NCBI GenBank assembly: GCA_020634375.1
Contig: JACKBX010000002.1
Coordinates: forward strand, 642,795 to 706,794
Length of the DNA stretch: 64,000 bases
Direction: 5' to 3'
Origin: Ardenticatenaceae bacterium
Lineage (GTDB): Bacteria > Chloroflexota > Anaerolineae > Promineifilales > Promineifilaceae
Position 1 is the stretch's first letter; every line of letters starts with the position of its first letter. Positions 51,482 to 59,915 of the stretch are shown piece by piece. Under the pieces are notes generated by a model that did no database searches, had not been told where the DNA came from, and was given only the letters and a program-made list of their open reading frames with translations. The position numbers were made by a program, and so were the translations under genes.

Positions 51482-52993
51482 ATGCAACAACTTGTTGAAT
51501 GTGTCCCGAATTTTAGCAACGGCCGTTCCCCCGAAATCTACAACCGCATTGCCGACTCCATTCGTGCCGTGCATGGCGTGCAGGTACTGGATGTCAGCGC
51601 CGACCCCGACCACAACCGCACCGTCATCACCTTTGTGGGCACGCCAACGGCCGTTGAAGAAGCCGCTTACCAAGCCATCAAACAAGCTGCGCAGCTCATC
51701 AATCTGGACGAACATCACGGCGAACATCCGCGCATCGGCGCAACCGACGTACTGCCACTCATTCCGCTGCGCGGCATCACCGCGCAAGAATGCGTAGCAA
51801 TGGCGCAGCGCATTGGCAAACGAGCGGGCAAAGAGTTGGGTGTTGCCATTTATCTCTACGGCGCAGCCGCCACCCGCCCGGAACGCGAAAAGCTGTCTGA
51901 CATCCGCAAAGGGCAGTATGAAAAGTGGAAAGAGGAAGTGGCAACCAACCCCGCCCGCCAACCGGACTACGGCCCCACCGAACCAAAAACGTGGGGCGCA
52001 ACGGTGATTGGCGTACGGCCGTTCCTCATCGCCTACAACATCTACCTCAACAGCAAACACGTAGAATTTGCCGAAAAAATAGCCCGCGCCGTGCGCTTCA
52101 GCAGCGGCGGGCTGCGCTTTGTGCAGGCCAAAGGGTTCCTGGTAGAAGGCCAGGCCCAAGTCAGCATGAACCTGACCGATTTCAACAAGACCCCTGTTTA
52201 TCGTGTGCAGGAAATGGTACAGCGCGAAGCCGCCCGTTATGGCCTGACCATCACCAAAGCAGAACTCGTTGGCCTGACGCCGCAAAAGGCATTTATGGAT
52301 GCCGCCCGCTGGTACTTGCAGCTAGATGGTTTCCGCGAAGACCAGGTGCTGGAATACCGGCTGCATGATGAAGCCGCCGCAGGCAATACCGCAAATGCCT
52401 TTTTAGAATCCGTTGCGGCCAACACCCCCACACCCGGTGGCGGGTCTGTGGCCGCGATGGCCGGCGCGTTGGCCGCTTCTCTGACGCAAATGGTGGCTGG
52501 GCTGACGATAGGACGCAAGAAGTACGCCGATGTGAATGAAACCGCGCAAGCCATCTTGCAAAAGGCATCGCTGCTGCGGCAGCAGTTAACGGCCGCCATT
52601 AGCGATGACGCCGCCGCCTTTGAGCAGGTGATGGCTGCTTACCGCCTCAAAGGAGTGAGCGAGGCGGAACGCAAGCAAGCCATCGAGGAAGCAACCGTCG
52701 AAGCAGGTGATGTGCCGCTGCGTGTGGCACGGTTGAGCCGTGAGGTAGCATTACTGGCCCGCGATATGGCGCAGTTGGGCAATGCCAACGCGGTGACAGA
52801 TGCCGCTGCCGGGGTGTTGATGGCGCGTGCCGCCATTGAGGTGGCCGCGCTTAATGTGCAGATTAATGGCGTTGGCCTGATCAACCGAGAACTGGCACAA
52901 TCATGGACATCTGAGGTAGCGACGCTGGTAGCAGAGGCCGGGGAATTGGCAACGGCCGTTACCGTCATCGCCGCCAAACGTGGAGGTTTTTAG
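51482..52993 (+). CDS. ftcD: Bifunctional glutamate formimidoyltransferase / formimidoyl-THF cyclodeaminase
   Basis: A 503-residue fusion acting at the end of histidine degradation, passing the formimino group to tetrahydrofolate and releasing ammonia. The formiminotransferase part (1-about 295) shows 'LVECVPNFSNGRSPEIYNRI', 'DPDHNRTVITFVG', 'HPRIGATDVLPLIPLRGIT' and 'QAQVSMNLTDFNKTPVYRVQ'. The cyclodeaminase part (about 310-503) shows 'FLESVAANTPTPGGGSVAAM', 'ISDDAAAFEQVMAAYRL' and 'NANAVTDAAAGVLMARAAIE'. Length and order match the fused enzyme. No other hut genes are nearby. GGAG lies just before the ATG. Confidence 0.96.
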   Translation: MQQLVECVPNFSNGRSPEIYNRIADSIRAVHGVQVLDVSADPDHNRTVITFVGTPTAVEEAAYQAIKQAAQLINLDEHHGEHPRIGATDVLPLIPLRGITAQECVAMAQRIGKRAGKELGVAIYLYGAAATRPEREKLSDIRKGQYEKWKEEVATNPARQPDYGPTEPKTWGATVIGVRPFLIAYNIYLNSKHVEFAEKIARAVRFSSGGLRFVQAKGFLVEGQAQVSMNLTDFNKTPVYRVQEMVQREAARYGLTITKAELVGLTPQKAFMDAARWYLQLDGFREDQVLEYRLHDEAAAGNTANAFLESVAANTPTPGGGSVAAMAGALAASLTQMVAGLTIGRKKYADVNETAQAILQKASLLRQQLTAAISDDAAAFEQVMAAYRLKGVSEAERKQAIEEATVEAGDVPLRVARLSREVALLARDMAQLGNANAVTDAAAGVLMARAAIEVAALNVQINGVGLINRELAQSWTSEVATLVAEAGELATAVTVIAAKRGGF

Positions 52994-52997
52994 GCTT

Positions 52998-54173
52998 TTG
53001 AAGATTGGAGAATGGAGATTTGAGATTGGGAGGTTGCTGCTTCCAATTATTGTATTGGGATTATTGACAGGTTGTGGGGGAATGGTTGCGGCGGTCGATA
53101 CGGCCGTTTCACCCAATACGGCCGTATCAACCGAAATAGCTGTGGTGGAAACGGCCGTGCCCCTGCCCACAAGCACCTTACCCCCGCCCCAATTGTTACC
53201 CAATGTTACCCCACCGCCACCGCCGCCGCGTGAGATGCCTTCCTTCGCTCCCGCCAACCCAACACAGGTGAGCGAAATTAGCGCAGAGAATACACGTACA
53301 GCCGCGGCTGCGGCTACAGCATTGGCTGCACCAACTAATACGCCAGAAGTTGAGCCAACTGATACGATTACACCCACGCCGCAGCCGACGTTTACGCCAC
53401 CGGCGCTGCCCTTCACCAGCAACGAAGAGCATTTCTGGCTGCGCCGCCCCATTCCTGAAGGGGGCGTGGTCTGGACAGACAAGGTGTATCCCTATGGCAG
53501 CACACGCAGCAGCACACTACAACCGCATCACGGCGTTGAGTTTTATGTGCCTAGCGGTACGCAGGTTTTGGCGGCAGCGAGTGGCACGGCCGTTGTCGCT
53601 GGCAACGATTTAGACACCGCCTATGGCCCACAAACCAATTTCTACGGCAACCTCGTCGTCATTGAACTGGACTCCACGTACAACGGCCTGCCCATTTACA
53701 ACGTGTACGGCCATTTGTCCGAGGTACTGGTCACAGTGGGACAGCATGTGGATTCACAAGAATTGATTGCCCTATCCGGCGCGACAGGTGTGGCCGTCGG
53801 GCCGCATTTGCACTTTGAAGTGCGCGAGGGCAGCAACGATTACACCAGTACGCGCAACCCGCTGCTGTGGCTCTATCCCTTCCCCGATAATGGCGCTATC
53901 GCCGGACGTGTAACCTGGCCGGATGGCACGCTAGCGCAAGAAGCACCCATTACGCTGCGCCGCGTGGATGCCTCCTCCAAATATCACGCTACCACCAGTT
54001 ATGCCGGAGCCACCGTGAATGGCGATGACCAATGGCAGGAAAACTTCGCTTTTGATGACGTGGAAGCGGGTTATTACGAAATTGAAATTCAGGCAGGCGG
54101 CGAAAAATACAGACAAGAGTTATGGGTTTTCCCCTACCGCACCAGCTTTGTGGAAATGACATTAGGCGGATAA
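52998..54173 (+). CDS. Lipoprotein with M23 (LytM) peptidase domain
   Basis: From TTG 52998, with GGAGG 11 bases upstream, the product is about 391 residues. The lipobox is 'IVLGLLTGCGG'. A long Pro/Thr/Ala-rich linker follows, then an M23 metallopeptidase: 'TLQPHHGVEFYVPSGTQVL' (zinc His), 'VVIELDSTYN', 'YNVYGHLSEVLVTVGQHVDS' and 'GVAVGPHLHFEVRE' (HxH). It would cut or bind peptidoglycan cross-bridges. A C-terminal beta domain ends the protein. The N-terminal residues KIGEWRFEIGR are a translated GAGATTG-type heptamer array, so the repeat has become part of the signal sequence. Confidence 0.88.
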   Translation: MKIGEWRFEIGRLLLPIIVLGLLTGCGGMVAAVDTAVSPNTAVSTEIAVVETAVPLPTSTLPPPQLLPNVTPPPPPPREMPSFAPANPTQVSEISAENTRTAAAAATALAAPTNTPEVEPTDTITPTPQPTFTPPALPFTSNEEHFWLRRPIPEGGVVWTDKVYPYGSTRSSTLQPHHGVEFYVPSGTQVLAAASGTAVVAGNDLDTAYGPQTNFYGNLVVIELDSTYNGLPIYNVYGHLSEVLVTVGQHVDSQELIALSGATGVAVGPHLHFEVREGSNDYTSTRNPLLWLYPFPDNGAIAGRVTWPDGTLAQEAPITLRRVDASSKYHATTSYAGATVNGDDQWQENFAFDDVEAGYYEIEIQAGGEKYRQELWVFPYRTSFVEMTLGG

Positions 54174-54192
54174 AGCACCCTTAAAATTGTAA

Positions 54193-54444
54193 GGGTTTGG
54201 CGAATGACAAGAGGCTAGTTTGCCGGGAAAGCATGGGTTTGGCGTTCGCCAAGGGGCTGGTTTGCAGAAAAAGTAAGGGTTTGGCGTTCGCCAAGGGGGT
54301 AGTTCGCGGAAAAAGCATGGGCTTGGCGTTCACCAAGGGGTTGGTTTGCGAAAAAAGTATGGGCTTGGTGTTCACCAATGGAATAGATTGTAGAAAAAGC
54401 AAGGGCATGGCGACGTCATGCCCTTGCTTTTTTAGTGTAATCCC
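54193..54444. repeat. 42-bp tandem satellite, six units, with hairpin in each
   Basis: Units start exactly at 54193, 54235, 54277, 54319, 54361 and 54403. The consensus contains GGGTTTGGCGTTCGCCAAGG, in which TTGGCG-TT-CGCCAA is a small hairpin, then an A-rich part. The last unit forms the strong terminator of the flanking gene. Open frames through the array give 14-residue repeats but have no ribosome site. Confidence 0.9.
54394..54433. terminator. Strong bidirectional terminator formed by the last satellite unit
   Basis: AAAAAGCAAGGGCATG-(7)-CATGCCCTTGCTTTTT: a perfect 16-bp stem ending in T runs on both strands. It overlaps the SDR stop codon at 54432. Confidence 0.88.
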
Positions 54445-55289
54445 ATCTCTTGCGCGGCCATGCGGTCGAACCAACGGTCGGGGAGGATGCGCGGCAAGAA
54501 CCAGCCGGTGAACCATTTGCGGGGGATGGCGTAGCGCGTTTTGGGGTGCTGGCTCTCCAATGCTTCCACAATTTTTGCAGCGACTTTTTCTACAGGAATG
54601 GCCGTGCGCTGCCTTTTGGTTACGGCGTCACCAACCACTTTTTGCAGGATGGCGTCGTAATCGGTTTGCGCGTACTGCTCCATACCATCGCTGGCTTTGC
54701 CAATGATGGGCGTGGCCGTCGTGCCTGGCTCAATCAGAATTACGTCAATGCCATAAAGCAGCAGCTCGCGGCGCAGGGAGTCGGAGAGGGCTTCGAGGGC
54801 GTGTTTGGAGGCGGCGTATGCACCCATGAAGGGGTAGGCGATTTTGCCGCTGACAGAACTGATGTTGACGATACGGCCGTGCGCCCCCGGCGCATCCAAT
54901 CGCGCTCCCAACAAAGGCAAACATTGCTGCGTCACGTCCAGCAGGCCAAACAAGTTGACCTCGAATTGACGGCGCAGTTCGTCCACCGGCAGGTGCATGA
55001 GCGGGCCAGTGAGAGAGACACCGGCGTTGTTAACCAGCCCGGCCAGGTTTTGGCCGTTGAGGGTAGCACGGATTTGGGTGACGGCCGTTGCCACCCCCTC
55101 ATGATCCGTCACATCAAACAACAACGGCGTGACGCCATCGCCCAATGCCGCTTGCACGCGCCCCGCGTCCGCCTGCTTGCGCACGCTGCCAAAAACATGA
55201 TAGCCACGCTGCACCAACATCTCGGCTGCTGCGTAGCCAATGCCAGTAGAAATTCCGGTAATGAGAATGTATTTGGTCATAATTTTCAT
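54432..55289 (-). CDS. Short-chain dehydrogenase/reductase (SDR)
   Basis: A classical SDR of about 285 residues. The cofactor site is 'ILITGISTGIGYAAAEML' (TGxxxGIG), followed by 'LLFDVTDHEGVA', 'GLVNNAGVSLTGPL' (NNAG), 'GRIVNISSVSGKIAYPFMGA' with the catalytic Ser, and 'YAASKHALEALSDSLRREL' (YxxxK), then 'VILIEPGTTATPI'. The longer C-terminus ('RYAIPRKWFTGWFLPRILPD') is like the subfamily acting on lipids, retinoids or steroids; the substrate is unknown. The start is 55289 or 55280; residues upstream are a translated CGTGAAA heptamer array. Confidence 0.93.
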   Translation of the reverse strand: MKIMTKYILITGISTGIGYAAAEMLVQRGYHVFGSVRKQADAGRVQAALGDGVTPLLFDVTDHEGVATAVTQIRATLNGQNLAGLVNNAGVSLTGPLMHLPVDELRRQFEVNLFGLLDVTQQCLPLLGARLDAPGAHGRIVNISSVSGKIAYPFMGAYAASKHALEALSDSLRRELLLYGIDVILIEPGTTATPIIGKASDGMEQYAQTDYDAILQKVVGDAVTKRQRTAIPVEKVAAKIVEALESQHPKTRYAIPRKWFTGWFLPRILPDRWFDRMAAQEMGLH

Positions 55290-55351
55290 CGTGAAACGTG
55301 AGGCGTGAAACGTGAAAAGAAGGCCATCACGTTTCACGTTTGACGTTTCAC
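55290..55351. repeat. Inverted CGTGAAA heptamer array between SDR and DUF1461 genes
   Basis: CGTGAAA, CGTGAGG, CGTGAAA, CGTGAAA units face TCACGTTTCACGTTTGACG across an 11-base loop, giving an imperfect stem of about 26 bp. Confidence 0.8.
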
Positions 55352-56046
55352 GCCCCCATTTTGCGCAAAAAATAGCCCAATGCCGTCACCACTAACCCCG
55401 CCACAAATACGCCGCCGCTCACCAGCACGCCAACATCAAACCAAAACTGCTCCGGGAAGAGGCGGATGAGCGAATCGGTGTAGTAAAATGTCCAGGTTCC
55501 AGGTGGGAAGAGCAGTTCGTGGAACTGCACGAAGAAGGTGTTCCAGCCAATAAGGATGAAGAGGCCGATGACGAGGAGAACGGCCGTTGTCGCCAGCCCG
55601 CCGCCGAAAATGGCGCGATACCCCTCCGGGCGCGTGGACGGCCGTGCCAGCAAAAAAGCCAGCCCCGCCAACACAATCACCCCCGTCAGCCACACCACCC
55701 GCGTAAACACATCGGCCACATTTTTCACGTCAATCATGTGGCTGATTTCGCCGGAGTTGTACAGCGGGTCGTTTGTGCCGGGCAGGCGCAGGTCTTCTAG
55801 CAGGTAGATGACTTCGTTGGCGGGTGACGGCCGTTGCAAATAATCCAACGTCGCCCGCGCCAGTTCCAGCCGTTCCGTATCCGAAAAACCAAACTGGTCT
55901 GAGGGGATACGCTGGTATTCCCAGGCCGGGTAATCCCAGGCAATAATGGCGCGGATGCCACCCAATCCCAGGAAAAAGGGCATTGCCAGGATAACCAGCC
56001 AGCGAATGATTGTGATAATCGTTTTGTTTTCCAATAGTTCCTCCAT
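55348..56046 (-). CDS. DUF1461/TIGR01906-type integral membrane protein
   Basis: A 232-residue protein with four helices ('TIIRWLVILAMPFFLGLGGI', 'VVWLTGVIVLAGLAFLL', 'LATTAVLLVIGLFILIGW', 'VGVLVSGGVFVAGLVVTALG'). The family signature is 'FVQFHELLFPPGTWTFYYTD' and 'LIRLFPEQFWFDVGV' before the last helix. The extracytoplasmic first loop contains 'PSDQFGFSDTERLELARATL'. The function of the family is unknown. GGAG precedes the ATG. It lies between the spermidine-synthase-like gene and the SDR, all on the minus strand, separated by heptamer hairpins. Confidence 0.82.
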   Translation of the reverse strand: MEELLENKTIITIIRWLVILAMPFFLGLGGIRAIIAWDYPAWEYQRIPSDQFGFSDTERLELARATLDYLQRPSPANEVIYLLEDLRLPGTNDPLYNSGEISHMIDVKNVADVFTRVVWLTGVIVLAGLAFLLARPSTRPEGYRAIFGGGLATTAVLLVIGLFILIGWNTFFVQFHELLFPPGTWTFYYTDSLIRLFPEQFWFDVGVLVSGGVFVAGLVVTALGYFLRKMGA

Positions 56047-56048
56047 TG

Positions 56049-56138
56049 CCAGTAAGCAGTAATCAGTGTTCAGTAATCAGTTAATACCGACCCACTGAAT
56101 ACTGACCTACTGAATACTGACTACTGATCACTGATTAC
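56049..56138. repeat. Inverted CAGTAAT heptamer arrays
   Basis: CAGTAAT/CAGTGTT/CAGTAAT units are followed, after TTAATACCGACCC, by ACTGAAT/ACTGACC/ACTGATT units in the opposite sense. The pair can fold into a long imperfect hairpin between the two membrane-protein genes. Confidence 0.8.
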
Positions 56139-57694
56139 TGTAACCCCGGCAGCCCGCCAACGCCAGCTTGCAGCAGATAGCGCAGCACCAGCGAATCAAT
56201 GATAGTTTCCACCGGGGCGCGTTCATCGCTGAAGATGATGTCGGAGGGGTGAATGGGGACGAGGTTGGTTACGGCCGTTTCCATCACCCCACCCAACAAC
56301 GGATCCACATCCGGCGACAGGGCCTGCCAGTTCGCCCACAAATTATCTGGCGTCGTCGGCTGCGCCGTTGCCACCAAAATCGTGTTCAGCGTCCCCGGCA
56401 CATCAATGGCGTGAACAGTAGGGAACACCGTCAGCAGCGTGGCAGTGATGGCGTCAATCAAGCGGCGGTCTTCGGGAGCGCGGCCCACATTGATCGCCAG
56501 CACGCCATCCTCCTGCAAATGCGCCCGCACCTCGCCGAAAAACTCGCGGGTGGTGAGATGCCAGGGGATGTAGGGCACTTTGTAGGCGTCGAGGGTGATG
56601 AGGCTGTAGCGGGTTGGCAGTTGGTTGAGTTGGTAACGGCCGTCGCCCACAATCACATTCAAATTCGCGCCCGTCATCGCAAAATAATCCACACCCGCCT
56701 GCACAATCGCCGGGTCCAACTCAATGCCGTCAATGGGAATAGGGCCAAACACCCGCGTAAACTGCTTGGGAATGGTTCCCGCCGCCAGCCCAATGACGGC
56801 CATATTCTCCAATTTGGGTGCAGCATTGAAATAGGGCGCGGCAAGCATGATGCTCCACACGGAAATGCGCGGGACACGGCCGTTCTCGCAATAAAACGAG
56901 TGATACGCCTGCCCCTCATTCAGCAGCAGATAGTTGCAATCGTCCACGCGCACCACCTGCACATAGTTGTAGGGCGATTCCGTCTCGAAAATCTGCCCCT
57001 CGTAGGCTTTGATGCCGCCCCGCGTCCACAGCAGGGTGATGGGCACAAGGATGAGGGGCAGCAGCAGCGCCCCCACTTTGGCGCGGGATTGGGTTTGCCA
57101 TAGGCCAATTAGCCCGATGAATAGCAAAAGTGTGCCGAAGATGACGGCCGTCACCCGTGAGCCAAACTCAGGAATGGTGAACAGCACCGGCAAATACGTG
57201 CCCAGCAAACTGCCCCAGGTAGACACGGCATAAATACGCCCGCTGATGCGCCCCGCCTCGGCTACATCCGTCACCGCCAGGCGGATGGCGAAGGGCGATA
57301 CGCAGCCTAGCAAAATGACGGGCACGGCCAGCGCCAACGCCACGCCCACTAACGACCCCACAATCGCACCCACATTGATAGCGGCGAAGGCGGATGCGGC
57401 CGTTTTCAGGATGACGCTGGTGAGGAGCATGAAAAAGACGCTGGCAAAGCCGGCGATGGCGATGAGGGTGTAGAAGGTGGTGGGGTACGGCCGTTTATCC
57501 GCCAGCCGCCCACCAATAAAATACCCAATCGTCAAACAAAGCAGCACCAGTCCAATCACGTTTGCCCAAACCAGATTAGACGTGCCGTACACAGTCTGTA
57601 ACATACGGCTGGTGGTAAATTCCACAGCCAGTGTGCTCATGCCAGCCACAAACACGGTGAAGAATAGATAAGGGCGATTGATTGGTTGGTTCAT
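56135..57694 (-). CDS. Fused membrane / spermidine-synthase-like protein
   Basis: A 519-residue protein whose first half has seven or more helices of the MFS-like type ('LFFTVFVAGMSTLAVEFTTS', 'NVIGLVLLCLTIGYFIGGRL', 'VISGRIYAVSTWGSLLGTYL'-like 'SGRIYAVSTWGSLLGTYLPV'). The second half is a class I SAM/polyamine-synthase fold: 'AVIGLAAGTIPKQF', 'IDGIELDPAIVQAGVDYF', 'NVIVGDGRYQLNQL', 'SLITLDAYKVPYIPWHLTTR' and 'EFFGEVRAHLQEDGVLAINV'. Fused MFS/spermidine synthases are common in Anaerolineae; true aminopropyl transfer is not shown. It could make or export a polyamine or methylate a lipid. Confidence 0.88.
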   Translation of the reverse strand: MNQPINRPYLFFTVFVAGMSTLAVEFTTSRMLQTVYGTSNLVWANVIGLVLLCLTIGYFIGGRLADKRPYPTTFYTLIAIAGFASVFFMLLTSVILKTAASAFAAINVGAIVGSLVGVALALAVPVILLGCVSPFAIRLAVTDVAEAGRISGRIYAVSTWGSLLGTYLPVLFTIPEFGSRVTAVIFGTLLLFIGLIGLWQTQSRAKVGALLLPLILVPITLLWTRGGIKAYEGQIFETESPYNYVQVVRVDDCNYLLLNEGQAYHSFYCENGRVPRISVWSIMLAAPYFNAAPKLENMAVIGLAAGTIPKQFTRVFGPIPIDGIELDPAIVQAGVDYFAMTGANLNVIVGDGRYQLNQLPTRYSLITLDAYKVPYIPWHLTTREFFGEVRAHLQEDGVLAINVGRAPEDRRLIDAITATLLTVFPTVHAIDVPGTLNTILVATAQPTTPDNLWANWQALSPDVDPLLGGVMETAVTNLVPIHPSDIIFSDERAPVETIIDSLVLRYLLQAGVGGLPGLQ

Positions 57695-57941
57695 ACCGGA
57701 GGAATTATAACGAAGAGGAGGGTTTGTGACAGGGAAACGGCCGTACCACCTTTATCCCATATGCAAAAACAGCCTAATGGCTACAATTACTATCGCAACA
57801 AATCGTTGGTAATTGTCGTATAACGGCTATGTCACAAACAGTTAAGATTGTTTTTCACGACAAATTGCTTTGCTTACGGCAGCGTAACAAGGCACAATCC
57901 TGGCAAATTGACAACTTAATGGCTTAATAGCATCTTCAATC

Positions 57942-59915
57942 ATGCAGATACACCACCATCACCATCACGATAACCCCTTTTTTAACCGCCACCGCATTAC
58001 AGACCCCGCTTACTTCTTTGGCCGCGAACGAGAAATCGAAGCGCTTTACAGCGCCATTGCCACCCGCCAGTGCCGCTCCATTGTCGGCGAGCGCAAAATG
58101 GGCAAAAGTTCTCTCCTCTCCCATTTAGCAGACCCTGCCACCTTACAACATCACGGCTTCAACCCAGAGCAGTACGTCTTTGTATATATTGATTTAGAAG
58201 GGATGGCAAACATCACCTACGACGAATTTTGGCCGGAAGTGCTAGACCGCATGGAAATGGCTTTGCCTGAACAGGCCAGCAACCTGCGCGACATGGTTGC
58301 CGATATGGCCTTGCAGTCGGAAGTGCGCTTTATGCAGGTGCGGCGGCTGCTGCGCCGCGTAGACCGCGCCGGGCTAACCGTCGTGCTGATGCTTGATGAG
58401 TTCGAGAGCCTGGCCTCGAACGTGGCATTCAATGCCAGCTTTTATGGGGAACTGCGCAGTTTAGCCGGGGAGATTGGTGTGGTTTACATCACAGCCTCCA
58501 AACGCAGCCTATATGACCTGACGTATCAGCACGCCGACACCCTGTCCTCGCCGTTCTTCAACATTTTCTCGGAGGAGCCGTTGGGGCTGCTGCCGCACAA
58601 AGAGGCGGTGTTGCTGCTGGGCAAACTGGCTTTGCGCGGCCAGGAACCCCGGCCATTTACGCCCACGCAAATTGAGGAGATGATTCGACTGGCGGGGCCG
58701 CATCCATTTTTCTTGCAGTTGGCCGGTTATTACCTCTACGCACATGAAAATGGGCAGGCCGACGATACCGTGCCCGACAAGGTGAAACGCCGCTTTATCG
58801 CGGAGGCGGAAGACCATTTTCGCTATGTGTGGAGCCAATTGACCCCTTTAGAGCAAGATGCGCTGCAACACTTGCCCACCATTTCACCGGAAATGAAGAA
58901 GGGGCTTTTGGCGCGGGCGCTGTTATCGGAGGATGAGCAGGAGCGGTTACGGCCGTTCTCCACCACCTTCGCCGATTTCCTCAACCGCAATCAAGTGAGC
59001 GAGCGGCCCGCGAACGGCCGTTCCGGAACCAACACCAGCACGACTGACCTCTCTGGCACAACACTGGGCAGCTATCGTGTATTAACGGCCGTTGGGCGCG
59101 GTGGCATGGCTGTCGTTTACAAAGGCTACCAGCCCTCCCTCGACCGCTACGTCGCCATCAAAGTCATGTCCCATAATCTGGCAGGAGATCACATCTTCAT
59201 CGAACGCTTCCAACGCGAAGCCGCTAGCGTCGCCCAACTACGCCATCACAACATCGTGCAAATGTACGACTTCGACATTCACGAAGACATCTCCTACATG
59301 GTGATGGAGTACATCGAAGGGCAAACCCTCAAAGAACGCCTATTAGACCTGCATCAGCAGCAGCAGCGTTTGTCCATCACTGAGACCGTGCAAATCATCA
59401 GCAACATCGCTGCCGCGCTGGACTATGCCCACGCCTACAACATCGTCCACCGCGACATTAAACCAGCCAACATCATGCTGCGCCGCGAAGAAAAGCTGGC
59501 GCAGCTCACCGGCGTCTCCCCCTTCGTCGCCGTCCTCACCGACTTTGGCGTCGCCCGCATGTTAGAGGGAATGCAGCTCACCGGCACAGGCGCCACCATT
59601 GGTACACCGGATTACATGTCCCCAGAGCAGGCACGCGGCGATGCCGCCGGCCCTACCTCCGATGTATACGCATTAGGCATTTTGCTGTATGAAATGCTCA
59701 CCGGCGAACTGCCCTTTACGGCCGACACGCCCATCGCCGTTCTCCTCAAACATATGCAGGCCGATCCCCCATCCGTACTACAAAAAGTGCCAGACCTACC
59801 CACTGGACTGGAAACCGTTCTCATGCGTTCGCTGACAAAAACGCCACACGACCGTTTCCCCACAGCCGGGCAAATGGCCCAAGCATTGCAAGAAGCCACA
59901 GGATTACCCGTATGA
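57942..59915 (+). CDS. Soluble ATPase (STAND/AAA-like) fused to a Ser/Thr protein kinase
   Basis: A 657-residue protein with no membrane helix. It opens with six consecutive His (residues 4-9). Residues about 20-340 form a P-loop ATPase: 'FFGREREIEALYSAI', Walker A 'GERKMGKSSLL' (residues 49-59), Walker B 'TVVLMLDEFESL', then 'AGPHPFFLQLAGYYLYAHEN' in the winged-helix region. Residues about 377-655 form a Hanks-type kinase: G-loop 'VGRGGMAVVYKG', 'VAIKVMS', 'NIVHRDIKPANIMLR', 'LTDFGVARM', 'GTPDYMSPEQARGD'. All catalytic residues are present. ATPase before kinase is the less usual order. No Shine-Dalgarno is seen. Its stop overlaps the next start (ATGA). Confidence 0.9.
   Translation: MQIHHHHHHDNPFFNRHRITDPAYFFGREREIEALYSAIATRQCRSIVGERKMGKSSLLSHLADPATLQHHGFNPEQYVFVYIDLEGMANITYDEFWPEVLDRMEMALPEQASNLRDMVADMALQSEVRFMQVRRLLRRVDRAGLTVVLMLDEFESLASNVAFNASFYGELRSLAGEIGVVYITASKRSLYDLTYQHADTLSSPFFNIFSEEPLGLLPHKEAVLLLGKLALRGQEPRPFTPTQIEEMIRLAGPHPFFLQLAGYYLYAHENGQADDTVPDKVKRRFIAEAEDHFRYVWSQLTPLEQDALQHLPTISPEMKKGLLARALLSEDEQERLRPFSTTFADFLNRNQVSERPANGRSGTNTSTTDLSGTTLGSYRVLTAVGRGGMAVVYKGYQPSLDRYVAIKVMSHNLAGDHIFIERFQREAASVAQLRHHNIVQMYDFDIHEDISYMVMEYIEGQTLKERLLDLHQQQQRLSITETVQIISNIAAALDYAHAYNIVHRDIKPANIMLRREEKLAQLTGVSPFVAVLTDFGVARMLEGMQLTGTGATIGTPDYMSPEQARGDAAGPTSDVYALGILLYEMLTGELPFTADTPIAVLLKHMQADPPSVLQKVPDLPTGLETVLMRSLTKTPHDRFPTAGQMAQALQEATGLPV

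Noticed and set aside
54197..54511. Repeat protein with 14-residue units (MGLAFAKGLV type)
   Set aside because: The frame runs through a non-coding satellite and a terminator into the antisense of the SDR gene and has no ribosome site.
54450..55301. 283-codon plus-strand frame opposite the SDR gene
   Set aside because: The minus strand has all SDR motifs in order; the plus frame has none.
56168..57103. 311-codon plus-strand frame opposite the spermidine-synthase-like gene
   Set aside because: His/Arg-rich shadow with no family motif; the minus-strand gene is complete.
57908..57929. Promoter TTGACA...TTAATA before the ATPase-kinase
   Set aside because: The hexamers are only 10 bases apart, too close for a sigma-70 promoter.
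57942..57975. Vector contamination because of the hexahistidine tract
   Set aside because: Upstream and downstream sequence is normal genomic DNA with ACGGCCGT octamers and no cloning or tag-linker sequence.
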